Part shown: piece by piece, positions 1 to 11,457 of the stretch
How positions within the stretch are numbered: position 1 is the stretch's first letter
Layout of the letters: each line of letters starts with the position of its first letter
NCBI GenBank assembly: GCA_030765065.1
Contig: CM060989.1
Span: forward strand, 37,811,501 to 37,875,500
Direction of reading: 5' to 3'
Origin: Deroplatys truncata
Lineage: Eukaryota; Arthropoda; Insecta; Mantodea; Mantidae
Length of the DNA: 64,000 nucleotides
Program-made: the position numbers and the translations under genes
The notes under the pieces: generated by a model
The model's database searches: none
Seen by the model: only the letters and a program-made list of their open reading frames with translations
What the model was told of the DNA's origin: nothing

Positions 1-130
1 CTTCCTGTTTCTTACAGCACCAAATATTTGAGTGCCCATTTGATTCCCGGTCCAGCTGGTATCATACAATTCAACACATTCGCAAGGAAACTCATCAGAC
101 AGCACTTCATTTACTGTTTACTTTCGAAAA

Positions 131-1459
131 TACAGGGTGAATTATGAAGAACCGACACATTTCTTTCTTTAATTATTCTGTTCGAAATTAACTCAATGCC
201 CCAATTTTAGCACCAAATTAAACAAAATGTGCTGGAGTTTCGATTGCCTTTTACTAGATGCGCAGATGTAATTGCTAGTTATATTGTCGGCAACTGTTTT
301 TGAGATGTTGTTCTAGTCAACGTGAAAATGGAGTACACATTAAATGAACGACTCTTCCTTGTAAAGCAATACTGGATTACGAATTCAATTACTACTCAAA
401 GCCATTCCAGAGAGAATTTGTTGTTCGGAATCCTCCCCAAAGAAACACAATACTGCGACTGGTAAACAAATTGGAAACAACTGGATCTCTGGTGAGTGAA
501 AAAGGCAAAACTCGCTCATCTAGGCTTCCCACGATTGTTGTTGACGTAAAAGAACGACTGGATCAGTCACCCAAAAAATCATTAAGACGTTTGTCGCAGG
601 AGACAGGGTACAGCTACTCAATGTGTCAGAGAGTTGTGACAAGTGCAGACCTAAAGCCATATAGGATAACGGTTCTCCATCAGTTACAGGACCCAGATAA
701 GGATAGACGACTGAATTATTGTCGTTGGTTTCGGGCGTTCATTGTGCAAAATCCTGCCATATTGGCCTTCACATGGTTCACAGATGAAGCATGCTTCCAT
801 TTATCCGGCTATGTGAACTAAAATAACTCACCTATTGGGCCAGCGAAAATCCACATGTTATTCATGAAGCACCTATGCATCGGAGTTTAGTGAGCAATAT
901 CCGCATAGAGAACAGCGGGACCAACTCTTTTTAAACAATGTGAACACTGCAGAGTACTGACGGATTTTCATGGAGTTTGCTGAGCAACTAGACGATGTAG
1001 AGCTGAGTCAAGGATATTTTCAGCAGGACGGCGCTACATGCCATACATTAAATGAATCCATGGCACAAATTACAAGTTTCTTTGACGACTGGATAATTTC
1101 CAAGAACCTGTGGTCACCGAGATCTCCGTATTTGACGTCGCCGTACTTCTTTCTATGGGGTTACTTTAAAGACATGGTTTATGCCACACGTCCCCAGACA
1201 TTGGACGATGTGAAGCACAACGTTACACAGGAGATTTAAGCTATTGACAACAGAGTCCTCCAACGAGTGGCCAGTAACATGGAACGACGTGTTGAGTTGT
1301 GCCTTATGCAGAATGGAGGACATTTTCAATATTTGCTATAGAGGTAAATAATCTCCCAAAATTCCTCTGCATTTCAGGTGTAGTAAGTTGTCGCTAGCAT
1401 AACTCGTTTTGAAACAATTAAAGAAATAAACGTGTCAGTTCTTCATAAATCATCTTGTA
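131..1459 (+). mobile_element. Tc1/mariner-type DNA transposon with DUF4817-type transposase
   Basis: Seen: imperfect terminal inverted repeats of about 45-50 bp. The left end begins TACAGGGTGAATTATGAAGA at 131. The right end (about 1407-1459) is its reverse complement with mismatches, ending TTCATAAATCATCTTGTA. TA dinucleotides at 131-132 and 1458-1459 fit a Tc1/mariner TA target duplication. Length is about 1.33 kb, normal for the superfamily. The body holds one broken transposase frame, so the copy is inactive. Confidence 0.85.
328..1341 (+). pseudogene. Transposase pseudogene, DUF4817 helix-turn-helix plus DDE domain
   Basis: This is a remnant of a cut-and-paste transposase that would have bound the terminal repeats and catalysed excision and integration. 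The ATG at 328 opens a DUF4817-like helix-turn-helix segment (MEYTLNERLFLVKQYWITNS). The frame is lost after about 30 codons and resumes in a second frame (VRNPPQRNTILRLVNKLETT) that continues to 821. First catalytic aspartate: FTDEACFHLSG near 780-810. After further frameshifts the second appears as YFQQDGATCHT near 1015-1047. The third block reads SPRSPYLTSPYFFLWG where family members have a D before FFLWG, so the third acidic residue appears to be lost (D to Y). A stop at 1237-1239 interrupts the C-terminus, which reads on in frame to 1341. An expressed host gene is very unlikely. Confidence 0.85.
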
Positions 1460-1590
1460 TATATCAGGATAAAACTTGTGCTTTACACTGCTGTAATTCT
1501 GCAACGGATGTTATGTGCTGCTTCTGCGTTGTTTTGAGGGATGTTTCCGCGCACCAGCACCGTCAAGCACGATCAATTTAGACCCTATAT

Positions 1591-2617
1591 AAAAATCTGA
1601 TGTAATACATTCACATTACTTTCTCTAACCTCTGTCGTTCAATAGTGGGTATACAAACTAGTCTTACTAAAGATTATTTTTCTATCCACTTCATTTCAAT
1701 CCAAATAAACTTTGGCAGAAATAGTTACATTACACATTTCGTTACAGACAGTCAGATGTTTAAGAACTGGGCGCTATATAGTTCCGTACTGTTTCAATGC
1801 AATCGCGAGAGACAACTGAATGTTGATAGGACTTTCAAGAGAACGGACAAGTATTTAACAGCTCGAACACTTAATAACGGATATCTCGGAAATGGCTGAT
1901 GCCACAAAAAAGATATTCGAAATATTATAATGCACAGAAGTACTTTTTATTGTGATGTTATCATATGATAATTTAAACTGAGTCGTTACTTGTTAATTCC
2001 CATCACATTAGCGCTAGATGGTAACTAAGGAGCGCTTATCGGCCGAAGCTGATGATGGGAGAAACATATCTCAGTTTAAATTATCATATTTGAAATAAAT
2101 TGTGTGTTTTAAAGGGATCTACATTTTTTGTGTATTACGTTTTCGTCTATCGCTTAATGTTTACTAGTTTTACAAGATTACACAAAATTCCTTCCGAATG
2201 AAGAGAATTCACAGAGTATTCCCAGAAAATTCAAGATTTACATTTTTATGTCATGTAAATATCTTTAATGCATGGCATTTCTATCAAAATTGTAAGTCAT
2301 TTGTTAGTAAAACAGAATTTTCTAAAAATGTTCCGTGTAAAGAGTAGTTTGGGGTAGGTAGATTTTCTTGAAAGTCTTTGTGTCTCAACTTTGGAAGGTA
2401 CTGAACCTAAATATCACGTTTGGTGTTTACCCGACTTTTTGTTTTTGAGTTACGTTGTTCACAGACACACACACACACACACACTGCCTTTTTCTTAAAA
2501 ATGCTTTTTTTGGATTCAGGGGGCCTCATAACATGTATTTCCGGTAATATTTCGCTATCGAAATTTTGGGTGGAATGCTATTCCTTTACCTATTAGGTAC
2601 ATGGTAGAGAAAGTAAT
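1591..2617 (+). repeat. Family A dispersed repeat, copy 1
   Basis: It starts AAAAATCTGATGTAATACAT and runs into TTACTTTCTCTAAC; it ends GGTAGAGAAAGTAATAGG. It follows the order seen in all A copies: ACTTTCTCTAC end, about 600 bp of AT-rich body, a GTTGTTCACAGACACAC microsatellite start (here (CA)n near 2463-2483), a TTCCGGT block, a GGGTGGAATGC block, then GTAGAGAAAG. It is interrupted by a 162-bp insertion at 1924-2085. No convincing coding capacity: frames crossing the microsatellite are not conserved between copies. Confidence 0.85.
1924..2085. mobile_element. Small MITE-like insertion inside family A copy 1
   Basis: Relative to other A copies, about 162 bp are inserted between ATATTCGAAAT (1913-1923) and ATATTTGAAAT (2086-2096), which look like an 11-bp near-identical target duplication. 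Inside is a perfect 19-bp inverted repeat, TATGATAATTTAAACTGAG at 1964-1982 against its complement at 2070-2088. There is no coding capacity. The inverted repeat overlaps the right duplication by a few bases, so the exact boundaries are uncertain. Confidence 0.6.
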
Positions 2618-2620
2618 AGG

Positions 2621-2690
2621 CGATAGGGGGTAGAGGAAGTCATGTGAATGTAACACAACAGAAGTATTATTATTATTATTGTTATTCGTA
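2621..2690 (-). repeat. Terminal fragment of family A, then (ATT)n microsatellite
   Basis: GGTAGAGGAAGTCATGTGAA followed by TGTAACACAACAG matches the reverse complement of the A start. Only about 42 bp remain, directly abutting the end of copy 1 tail to tail. A short ATT-type microsatellite with one GTT interruption follows at about 2665-2687. Confidence 0.6.
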
Positions 2691-3433
2691 GCCTAATCTC
2701 TCAAAACAATCAACCAAATTCATTTCGGCCACAACCAAGCACATAATTGTGTAGAAGTGGACAACATGTTTGAGACAAAATATTAACACTTGGTGCTATA
2801 AGAAGACACTTGGTCTGTCCAACAAAGTCAGGAGAAATGTAGACATCACTGAAACGTTTCCAATGGTACTGTCTGCACGAAAGTGGAAATGATGACATCA
2901 CGTATTATATTGAGGAAGTTCCTTTCGTGTCAGCCTGACTGCTTTGGTGCAGCAATACAGTGCTGAAGAAACAGACCAACTCACGTAAATGGCCCTCACT
3001 GCCCTTTATACGTTATTTCTCTACGTTCCATCCCCTCTTTCTTTTCAGCTTTTACACCGTAATCACTTCCTCTCGCCGTTCTTCCGTTTTCTGGGTCATT
3101 CCAATATTTTATTTCTAACAATCTTTTTCTTTTTTCGATTCTCTAAAATAATCTTATAGCGTTCATCTTTATCATCCTCTCCTCGACCACTCCCCTACAC
3201 CCTTTCCGGAGTTCAGTCGTTATCCAGTAAAGTAGTTTTCTAGGTCAGTGTGTTACTCAGTCTCCCAGAAATCCTCTACGTCATCACAGCCTCTGCAACA
3301 TAGCAGCTTTACTCAAACGAGAAATAGTTACCCGAGAGTTCGCATATTATTATATAATAAGTACTAATGTTATAAAGACAGAACATTTGTGTGTAAGTAC
3401 GCATGCGTGTGTGCATGTGCGTATAGGATAATC
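2691..3433. other. Unassigned sequence
   Basis: No family recognised. A 63-codon minus-strand frame (2710-2901) has no domain I recognise. From about 3000 the plus strand is pyrimidine-rich. 3350-3420 (ACTAATGTTATAAAGACAG then TG-rich) faintly resembles the TACTAATATTATAA repeat at 60005 but is too short to assign. Confidence 0.3.
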
Positions 3434-4260
3434 TAAAAAATCTGATGTGTTACACTCACATGACTTTCTCTACTCTTGTACAAACTATTTTTACAAACGC
3501 TTATTCTCTATCTACTTCATGTTAATCGAGATATCGAGATGTTAATCTTATTGCTAATTTTCTTGTAGATGCAAGGGGAATTGGTAGGCTTTAAGCGATA
3601 GTCAAATATTTTAAGAGCTGGTTATTATGTGGTTCTTTTTGCATTCCCATTTGAGAAAAAAGTTTAAGTATCGGAAAATTCAAGGGAATAACAAGCAATA
3701 CCTCGGAAATGGTTCACTCAACAAAAAATATGTATATGACATTAATTGTGTATTTTAACGCGATCTACATTTTTTGTGTAGTAACATTTTGTCTATCTCT
3801 TATGGTTTACCAGTTATGCAAAAGTCGTTCACAATGAAGAATACTTTTGGAGACATTTCCAAAAAATTCAAGATATACACTTTATGTGTCATGAAAGTAT
3901 CTTAAATATATGAGATTATAATTAAATCGTTAGAGCCATTTTGAGAAGATTAAAATTTTCGAAAGATGTTCCATGTAAAGGGTAATCTGGGGTGGGGGAT
4001 TTTCTTGAAAACCTTCGTGTTGCATCTCTGGAAGATACTGAACACAAATACCAAGTTTAGTGTTTATCCGACTGTTCGTTTCTGAGTTATGCTGTTTAGA
4101 CACACACACACACACACACACACACACGGGCATGTTTCCAAAAATGTTTTTTTTATTCAGGGGCCTCAAAACATATATTTCCGGTGAAATCTCGGTATCG
4201 AATTTTTGGGTGGAATACAATACTTCCCCTACTTTCTATACGTAGTAGAGACAGCAAAAA
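3434..4260 (+). repeat. Family A dispersed repeat, copy 2 (near full length)
   Basis: It starts AAAAAATCTGATGTGTTACA, then TGACTTTCTCTACTC; it ends ACGTAGTAGAGACAGCAAAA. At about 827 bp it is one of the more complete copies and a good reference. The microsatellite (CA)n lies at about 4100-4128. The open frames crossing it on both strands are translations of the dinucleotide tract. Confidence 0.85.
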
Positions 4261-4450
4261 TTAATGTCACAATGTCCTCCAAACAAAACACGACTATTGG
4301 CATTTATTTTCCCCCCATATTATCAAACAACTTTTATTCAAGACATTTCTTTCTACAACGATTAGCTTTGGAGATACTGTACAGTATCAACTTAAATGGT
4401 CCACCCTGTATAATGTTTCCCAAAAAATTTAAACTGGGGGCTAGGGTTTC
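4261..4450. other. Possible end fragment of a DNA transposon
   Basis: The segment ends near 4395-4408 with GGTCCACCCTGTATA. On the minus strand this reads TATACAGGGTGGACC, the style of end seen on many Tc1/mariner-type insect elements. No partner end or transposase was found, so the assignment is tentative. Confidence 0.3.
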
Positions 4451-5190
4451 TTTTTGCTTTATTTAGCACGTACTTAGTAGTAGGTAGGGAAAGTTACACT
4501 CCATTCAAAAATTCGATACCGAGATTACACCGGAAATACATATTTTGAGGCCCCCGAATCCAAAAAAAAACAAGGAATTTTAGAAAAAGGTCTGTGTATG
4601 TATCTTTGCGACTGTGAACAGCATAACTCAAAAACGAAAAGTCAGATAAACACCAAATTTGGTATTTAAGTTGAATATATTCCAGGGATGCGACAAGAAG
4701 ATTTTCAAGAAAATCCCCCATCCTAACTACCTTTCACATTAAACATTTTTCTAAAATTTTGATTTTCTAAAAATGGCGGACCATACTAATTAAAATGTCA
4801 TATTTTAAAAACATTTGCATCACAAATAAAATATATATCTTGAATTTTCTGGGAATAGCCTGTGAAGACTTCATTAGTTTGAACGTTGTATAATCTTGTA
4901 TAACTCGTAAACGTTAAGCGATAAATGGAAACGTACTACACCAAAATTGTAGATGCCTTTAAAACACGCAATTTATTTCAAATAAGTTTTTTTTTGCACA
5001 AGACATTTCCGTGATATCCGTTATTAATGGCTGGAGTTATTCCGAAATGTATAATGTAGCTATTTCTGCAAATATTCATTTGGATTAAAACGTGGTAAAT
5101 ACGAAAATAAGCTTTAGTAAAAATAGCTTGTACACTCGCAAATAAACGATAGAGGGTAGAGAAAGTCATGTGAACGTATCAGATTTATTT
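4451..5190 (-). repeat. Family A dispersed repeat, copy 3
   Basis: Reverse-oriented copy: it opens with a degenerate TTTTTACTTTCTCTACTACG-like end at about 4451 and closes with GGTAGAGAAAGTCATGTGAA then CGTATCAGATTT near 5187. The internal microsatellite is decayed to a short GTCTGTGTATG-like tract near 4590-4620. It lies head to tail with copy 4. Confidence 0.8.
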
Positions 5191-5198
5191 AAAAAATA

Positions 5199-5915
5199 TT
5201 TTTACTTTTCTACTACTGCCTATAGTAAGTAGAGGAAGGATTGCATTCTACTTAAAGAAATGCATGTTTGAAACTCCCTGGATGCCCCAAAAATAAAAAA
5301 GAAGGTTCCTGTGCGTGTGTCTGGGAACATCATAACTGTCTGGTAAATTTGGTTAAATACTAAACTTGGTGTTTGTGTAAGAGTTTCAAGAAAATTTCCC
5401 CCACTCTAAACTAATCTTTACGTGGAAATGGTTTCGTTATCTTTAATTTTCTCAAACATTCCTCCAACTACTTTGATTAAAATACTATGATATTTTCACA
5501 ACTAAAATGTATATCTTGAATTATACGCAAATAGTCCTCTTCATTCTGAATTACTTATGTATAATTGATAAACCCTCAGAGATAGAGAAAATCTTACTAC
5601 AAATAATGTAATTTATGTAGAATAAAATTTTTTATAGCATTCGCTTTTCTGAAATATTCTTTATTATTCGTGTGAAAGTTCAAATTTACCGACTTTTTAA
5701 GTGATTTTTCGCCTTTTTCTTCCTTGGCCATGCAAACAGCATGGAATTTGAAAGCCAAGATAGCGATTCGCGTTTTTGACATCACTTTAGCCTACTATAC
5801 CCTTGTTTTATCTACAACAAAATGTGTAATGAATGTTTATTTCGATTAATAAAAACCATAAAACAGTGAGCGGGAAGGCCTTGTGAATGCAATAAGAGTT
5901 TTAGGAATTGCACCG
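5199..5915 (-). repeat. Family A dispersed repeat, copy 4 (diverged)
   Basis: It begins TTTTTACTTTTCTACTACTG immediately after copy 3 in the same orientation. It ends with a diverged terminus near 5870-5905 (GAGCGGGAAGGCCTTGTGAA), aligning to the canonical GTAGAGAAAGTCATGTGAA. The microsatellite site is almost empty (GTGCGTGTGTCTGGGAAC). Likely an older copy. Confidence 0.7.
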
Positions 5916-7019
5916 TATTACTTATCTAAAATATGCGCGTATGTGGTCAGGACTATTCTTTCCTTTTTTTTAAAGTTTTATTGAGCCAATTGTGGCTCTT
6001 CTTTCACCGAGTGGCTGTTTCCGCAGAAATGGCCGGAGCTCTTTCATGTACCTGAAATCATGAACTATAGTTTCCGGACCCTGCTTGTCATTACGTCGAC
6101 AGCCTGATTGACATCAGTAGTCAGCTGCACCAGGTTCCTACAGCCCTGGCCAGGTTGCGTCCTCTCCGCCAGTATGGGTAGCGCTTATGGTGTCTCCACA
6201 TCATCATCACCTGTCCTTCCCGGCGCCTCCCGAGCGATGCGTCCCGAGGAAGAAGAGTTCTGACAGTTCCAGATGACCAGCGAAGGACTTTTCTCTAGCT
6301 TCGTGTCTGGGAGTGGCCGTCTCCATACTTTTCGGCCTTGTCTAAATTATACATAACATATACTTTTAGCGTAAGTAAAATTCTAAATTCTTTTAGTGTG
6401 TGGAGCGGCATTTAAAATTTTATGGAAGCGAATTTATGTCATATCATCGCGTGTTAAATTCCATTTCAAAGTGGCAAATGTTAAGTGAGAAGGACAAATT
6501 CAAATCCTATGTACCTCAATTGTAATATACCCTGTTTCTACATTTTAATGTTAATATATGAAGTGCTTTTGGGGCTGTATGGATTGTTACTTTTATTTAG
6601 AGCTGCTTTAAATCCTTGTTTCCTTTCCTTTAACCTGTGCTAGTACAAACAGTTATTACTCTGGAGGAATTGTTAATGCGTTCTATAATGCGCCCGACAT
6701 TTTATTTCTCTAGAGTTTTGTTTGTTTGCTTGTTTGTTTTTTGTGACATTCCATGCATCGACTAATTTTAAATCGGCCTTGCATGAACATTACATTATCA
6801 ACACATCAAACATATTAGATGACTCAGAGATCCATTACTTTGTATTTTTATGTAACCATTCAGTATAAAACTGAAGTAGATCATACATTTTAGTCTCAAA
6901 GAGGACACCTTTACTGGACACTATTTTAATAACTCTAATAACACATTTAGTAGTGTGAAAAAACGTGCATCCAACGGAATAATATGAAGTGCACCCAAAA
7001 GTTCCCGAAATGCCTCAAT
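5916..7019. other. Unassigned sequence
   Basis: 5990-6340 is more GC-rich than its surroundings but shows no tRNA-like boxes, open frame or known repeat that I can identify. The rest is AT-rich. No gene is supported. Confidence 0.3.
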
Positions 7020-7702
7020 AAGTAGATTCACACTGGAACTTAGCACCATCATTACCTTAAAAATAGTCCCCTTGTGAGTGTATACACCATTCCCACCGCT
7101 TTTTCAAAGTATTGAATGCCATCTACGAGTAGAAGTCCTTTTTTCAGAGCATGTTCAGCGCCTTGTGCAATTTTGCTTGAATTTCCTCAAATGTTCCAAA
7201 TCTTCCACCTTTCAATTTGATTTTCATATTGGAGAATAAACATAAGTCACTCGCGGCGAAATCTGGCGAATGTGGTGGATGAGAAACAGCTGTCGTTTTA
7301 TTTTTCCAGGAATTCTTGCACGATGAAAGCTGTGCGCGACTTTGCATTATCAACATGGAGATTGACGTGCGTATCGACCAATTGCACATGTGCCATGTTC
7401 TCATGTTCTCCTTCAGTCACCTCAAGACGTCACGATAAAACACCGCATTCACTGCCGTACCAGCAGGAACAAACTCCTTGTGGATAATCGCTTACATCTC
7501 GAACAGCAATGGCATTCTTGGGTGTTATGCCAGTAAATAGCCGTCCAGAACGATTATAGTCTTCAACTGATGTTCGGCCATTTTTAAACTGTTTGGACCA
7601 CTGTTAGGTTTGGTTCTGGCCTAGAACAGCGTCTTCAAATGCTTGCTTTAACATTTCATGCGTTTCTGCAGCAGTTTTTCAGGATTTGAAAGAAAAGTTC
7701 AT
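7020..7702 (-). pseudogene. Mariner transposase pseudogene with internal deletion
   Basis: The minus strand gives an N-terminal mariner segment (KTAAETHEMLKQAFEDA near 7610-7680) after a possible start at 7702. It then jumps to the block HKEFVPAGTAVNAVFYRDVL (about 7430-7490) that in mariners lies between catalytic residues one and two. Next come the region before the third aspartate (LEKNKTTAVSHPPHSPDFA near 7260-7310), the SDLCLFSNMKIKLKG block and the C-terminal KRWEWCIHSQGDYF (about 7060-7100). The second helix-turn-helix and first catalytic aspartate are missing, and there are at least two frameshifts and several stops. The remnant is non-functional. Terminal repeats were not resolved. 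Confidence 0.8.
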
Positions 7703-7744
7703 AGAGAATCATTGCTCCTCACATCTGTCATTGAAAAATTTCAA

Positions 7745-9574
7745 TGTAAGCAACATGAAACGTGGAAAAAATAATAAACTACTAAGAATTAAAACCAAGT
7801 ATGATTTAAAATTAAATAAAACAAGCTAACTAAATAAAAACGAGAATAAAATATAAATGAACAGATTATTTATCATTAATAAATAATGAAATTAGACAGT
7901 ATGACATATTTAAATGGTTAAATAAATGAATAATTTATTTATTGTAATATGTAGGCAATTTATTGAGATAATTTGAGTTGTTTAAAGAAAATAGAATGTA
8001 CCTAAAGTAATAGTTATTGTATAATTATTGATTAACTTTTAGCAAACGAAAATTAAATTGTGAATTGATTGTCATAATTAATCAACTAAATAAATAATTA
8101 GTAATTAAATAATTAATTGATTAATGAACTAACTAATTTTAACATAAATAAAATGCTAGAAATTTCTTAAATAGGTATAGAGTAACAAACTTATTGAAAT
8201 ATTTATGTATAGTTAAAATGCGCTAGATACCAGTGTATCAGTTCCCTGGTTGTCAGTGAATAGTAGATAGTTGAAGCGTAGGAGTAGAATCAGCTGGTTA
8301 CCAGTTGCTTTGGTTACTGGATTTCCAGTAATGATTAGGAATAATGTGAAGTTTTAATATTTGATGTAATTATTGTTTTATTTCCACCTAGACTCTTAGT
8401 TTCTTTTCTAATTGCTTTATTCTCTTCTTTTATTTAGTGATATTTATTTCTGTGTAGTTTGTAGTTATATTTGAAAAAAATAATATCGTAAGAACTATAT
8501 GCTTTTAGTTTATGAGAAATAAATTTAAGGTTTAAATATAAGTCCTGGTATAGTGACGAAGGTGCTCGGATTATGTATTCAGATTTTATTTTTTATTTAA
8601 TGATTCATCATAAAGAAGAGATACAGAATGCTCTTCATTGATTTACAGACATTTAATTCTGCATTGCGGCCTGAAGACAGTGATAGTAACAGAAAGGGGC
8701 CGCTGAGCCGCATATCTCATATTGTGTTAGTGGTTTCGAGCAATAAATGCAATATTGGCATTTCGCAGTGGGAGTTAATTGACAAGCGGACAGATACCTG
8801 GGTGTTCTGACCAGATACAGGCGCAAATTCTATCAACCAATTAATTCACCATGCAGTTAGTGGAAACGTTCCATATAGGTTCATGTCATATCGCCCAAAC
8901 TATAATTACAGACGTTGAGAAGGGAGCTATTGATTGAAGTATGCTATATTTTCTAATAAACAAACTATATGCGAGAAGCGACAGAAAACTTCTTAGATTT
9001 ATAGATCTCAATCTTTATATATTCACAAATTATATTTAGAAATATTAATTTTTAATTTGCACTTTGAAGTACCTTAATATTTTGTGTTATTTATTTTATA
9101 TTTGGATATGGTGCTATTAAAAGCTTATTTTCACACGTATGAAATCTCTTTGAATCTTTTATTTAGAACTTCTCGTATTATTTGGGAAGCTTAAGTACAA
9201 AATATTACAAAATATGCAGAGATAGGTATGTAGTGAGACATATAGGTAGACCCACTGGTAATTAATAACCAATAATAAATAAATAACGCAAATATGTATG
9301 TAAGGATTCATAAGAAATAGCAACGCAGAATAATAATGGTAATAACAGAAAGGGAAATATTAACTGTTAACAACGATTTACGATATGGTTGCAGCAATTT
9401 AAATATTTGTTATATACTTTGTATTTAAAAATATTGTAATATTTTTGTAAGAACTGGAGCTGAAAAAGAGGGAAACGTTCGTAACTTAATTGAATAGGAG
9501 AAGCAGATAGAACTTGGCAACCATAGTACTTAGGCAATGGGAAATGAATAACGTGTCACTATTAAGAGAATGCC
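7745..9574. other. Unassigned AT-rich sequence
   Basis: 7745-8240 is low-complexity A/T sequence rich in AATTAAT and AAATAAAT words. 8240-9574 has no recognisable domain or repeat. The 60-codon frame at 8628-8810 is not recognised and is probably chance. Confidence 0.3.
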
Positions 9575-9780
9575 CCAAACCGGAATGCGTAGCGTAACTG
9601 AAATAAAAAGGCGTGTACCAGCGCGCCTCATGCAGCATTTACAGTGGTTTTCTTTTACACTGTGGACACCACAGGGCTTCTTGCGTGTCGGTCACTATAT
9701 TTCAGACTCCTACCAAAATAGTTGTAATATCCCCGCAACCGCCTCACGTTCTCATATTTACAATTACAGATTCAATGATA
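9575..9780 (-). repeat. Family B dispersed repeat, copy 1
   Basis: The reverse complement of this stretch matches 12531-12715 over about 170-190 bp. Shared blocks include AATTGTAAATATGAGAACGT, GGTTGCGGGGATATTACAAC and a GTCCACAGTGTAAAAGAAAA-like block. No boxes or coding potential identify the family; a retroelement 5' region or a GC-rich SINE are possible. Confidence 0.5.
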
Positions 9781-10117
9781 ATATTCTCATACCTTAATAT
9801 AAGAGATGGTGGAAACGTTGTCCTTCTCTTTCCGCATATTTCTGATATCTTCTCAGGAAGTTTCTGGAACACCTGAGAGTTCAATATTCGAATTGAATTT
9901 GTGTTGAATTTCTCGACTGATATTTTCTTTTAGCTCTTATAATTTATGAGATGTATTACATATACCTTATTTTCATGTGATCACCAGAATCGGGTAAATT
10001 TCTGCAAAGTTGTTGCAAAGTTATAGAGTAATTCACCCACGCTTAATATTCTTCTGTGACGAAGCATAGTTCCATTTATATGGCTATGTATCGTCGCAAA
10101 ATAAGAGATATTGGAGT
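9781..10117. other. Unassigned AT-rich sequence
   Basis: No open frame, repeat or inverted structure recognised. The last four bases (GAGT, 10114-10117) are the left target duplication of the neighbouring L element. Confidence 0.3.
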
Positions 10118-11137
10118 TGAGGTAGTTATTGTCTTTACGTTATTTGCCCCACGCTGGGCGCCAATTTGAAGAAGATGTTTTGTTGGAGTTGTTTATTTAT
10201 TTAGCTCCACGTATGGACGCCAATTTGAAGTAGTATTTCAACTGTTGGGGAGCCGAACTTGTAGTAGTTGCAACAACACGTATAATAAACAGTTTCCGGT
10301 GGCCTTCGCCCCAAATGTATTTTAAGGTGGCCTTTGCCCCAAGTTTAAAAATTTTAGCTTTGTAATTTGACTGTTTCTTTAGATATTATATTATTTATGT
10401 TTGCCTCGGCTGCGTCAGTATTATTTTAGAGACATGATATCTTGGCAGGGCATGATGCGACAAGAATGTAAGCTTACGCAGATTTCAAGTTTTAATTCAT
10501 CATTTTTGTTAATACTTGACACTAATTAAATAGCACTTCACTGATATCGAGAGCTGTGAGATTCTTTTTATTAATTAATTACACTTTTTACCGCGTAAAA
10601 CTATTTTTCGTCTCACACGAATACATATTAAATCTCTCAAGGGCGCATCTTGCATCCGGTTAATATCACTGCCTGCAGGCAACTGACTAGGTTTCAACCG
10701 TCTAAACTTGTAAATTTCTGTATTTCAAGTCTCTGATTGGCTAATCCCATTCCAATAGAATACCTGCATTTAACTAAAGCTTTTTCTGGTTGTTGATTGG
10801 CCAGTTTTAAACTGTCACTAAAATTACATTATTGCTTCCAAGAATCACAAATAACATTTAAACTCTCAAACTCATTCTTGCCTCAAGGTTACCTCATTGT
10901 TACCTCATTGTTAGCAACGTTTAACTTATTAGTCTCACAGCTCCTACATTATTAAATTACGTAATATATTCACATAACATTATTAAACATGGATACAATA
11001 ATATAAGCATATGTAATGACTGTTATGTACATTTTACAAATTATTACATACACATATTGCTTCAAACCGGGCTGTTATTGAATGTACATATTATATAATT
11101 TGACTGAAATCATTTAAATGTTAAAAATACTGCCTCA
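10118..11137 (-). mobile_element. Family L LTR-like element, copy 1 (solo LTR?)
   Basis: The 1020-bp unit begins TGAGGTAGTTATTGTC and ends AATACTGCCTCA. It is flanked by a perfect 4-bp duplication GAGT (10114-10117 and 11138-11141). TG...CA ends and a 4-bp duplication fit a Ty3/gypsy-type solo LTR. Near the low-coordinate end, the minus strand reads TTGGCGCCCAGCGTGGGGC (10146-10164), close to a tRNA-Lys primer-binding site, and a diverged second copy lies 58 bp away (10204-10222). On the minus strand an AATAAA-like signal occurs within TTAATAAAAAGAATCTCACA. A non-autonomous DNA element with TGAGGYAG inverted ends is the alternative. Confidence 0.75.
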
Positions 11138-11457
11138 GAGTACACAGAAGCCCGATTTTACACACACGATTCCCTTGCACGACATGAAAATTGGTGCCAG
11201 TAGATGCATATAGAATAAATGGACCTATAGTTTCTAAATAGGTGACCGTCGCTGAATGTCAGTCTAGATTTTTCCAACAATTCTTCATGACCGCGCACAC
11301 AGCTAATGAGTTATTAAATTTAATTCAGGAAAACTTTGAAGTTATGATAATTAGTAGAAAATTATGACCCTGATGATACCCTGATTTAACTTTGTGTGAT
11401 TTTTAGCTATCGGTTAACTTTAAAAGTAGGATGTGTACAACAAACCTCCATACATTG
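11138..11457. other. Unassigned spacer
   Basis: It lies between the L element (with its GAGT duplication at 11138-11141) and the non-LTR remnant. No feature is recognised. Confidence 0.3.

Noticed and set aside
4060-4245. Open frames running through CA/GT microsatellites (also 2461, 17226, 28009, 44037-44326, 51972)
   Set aside because: They read through dinucleotide tracts of family A copies (His/Thr or Cys/Val runs), exist on both strands and are not conserved between copies.
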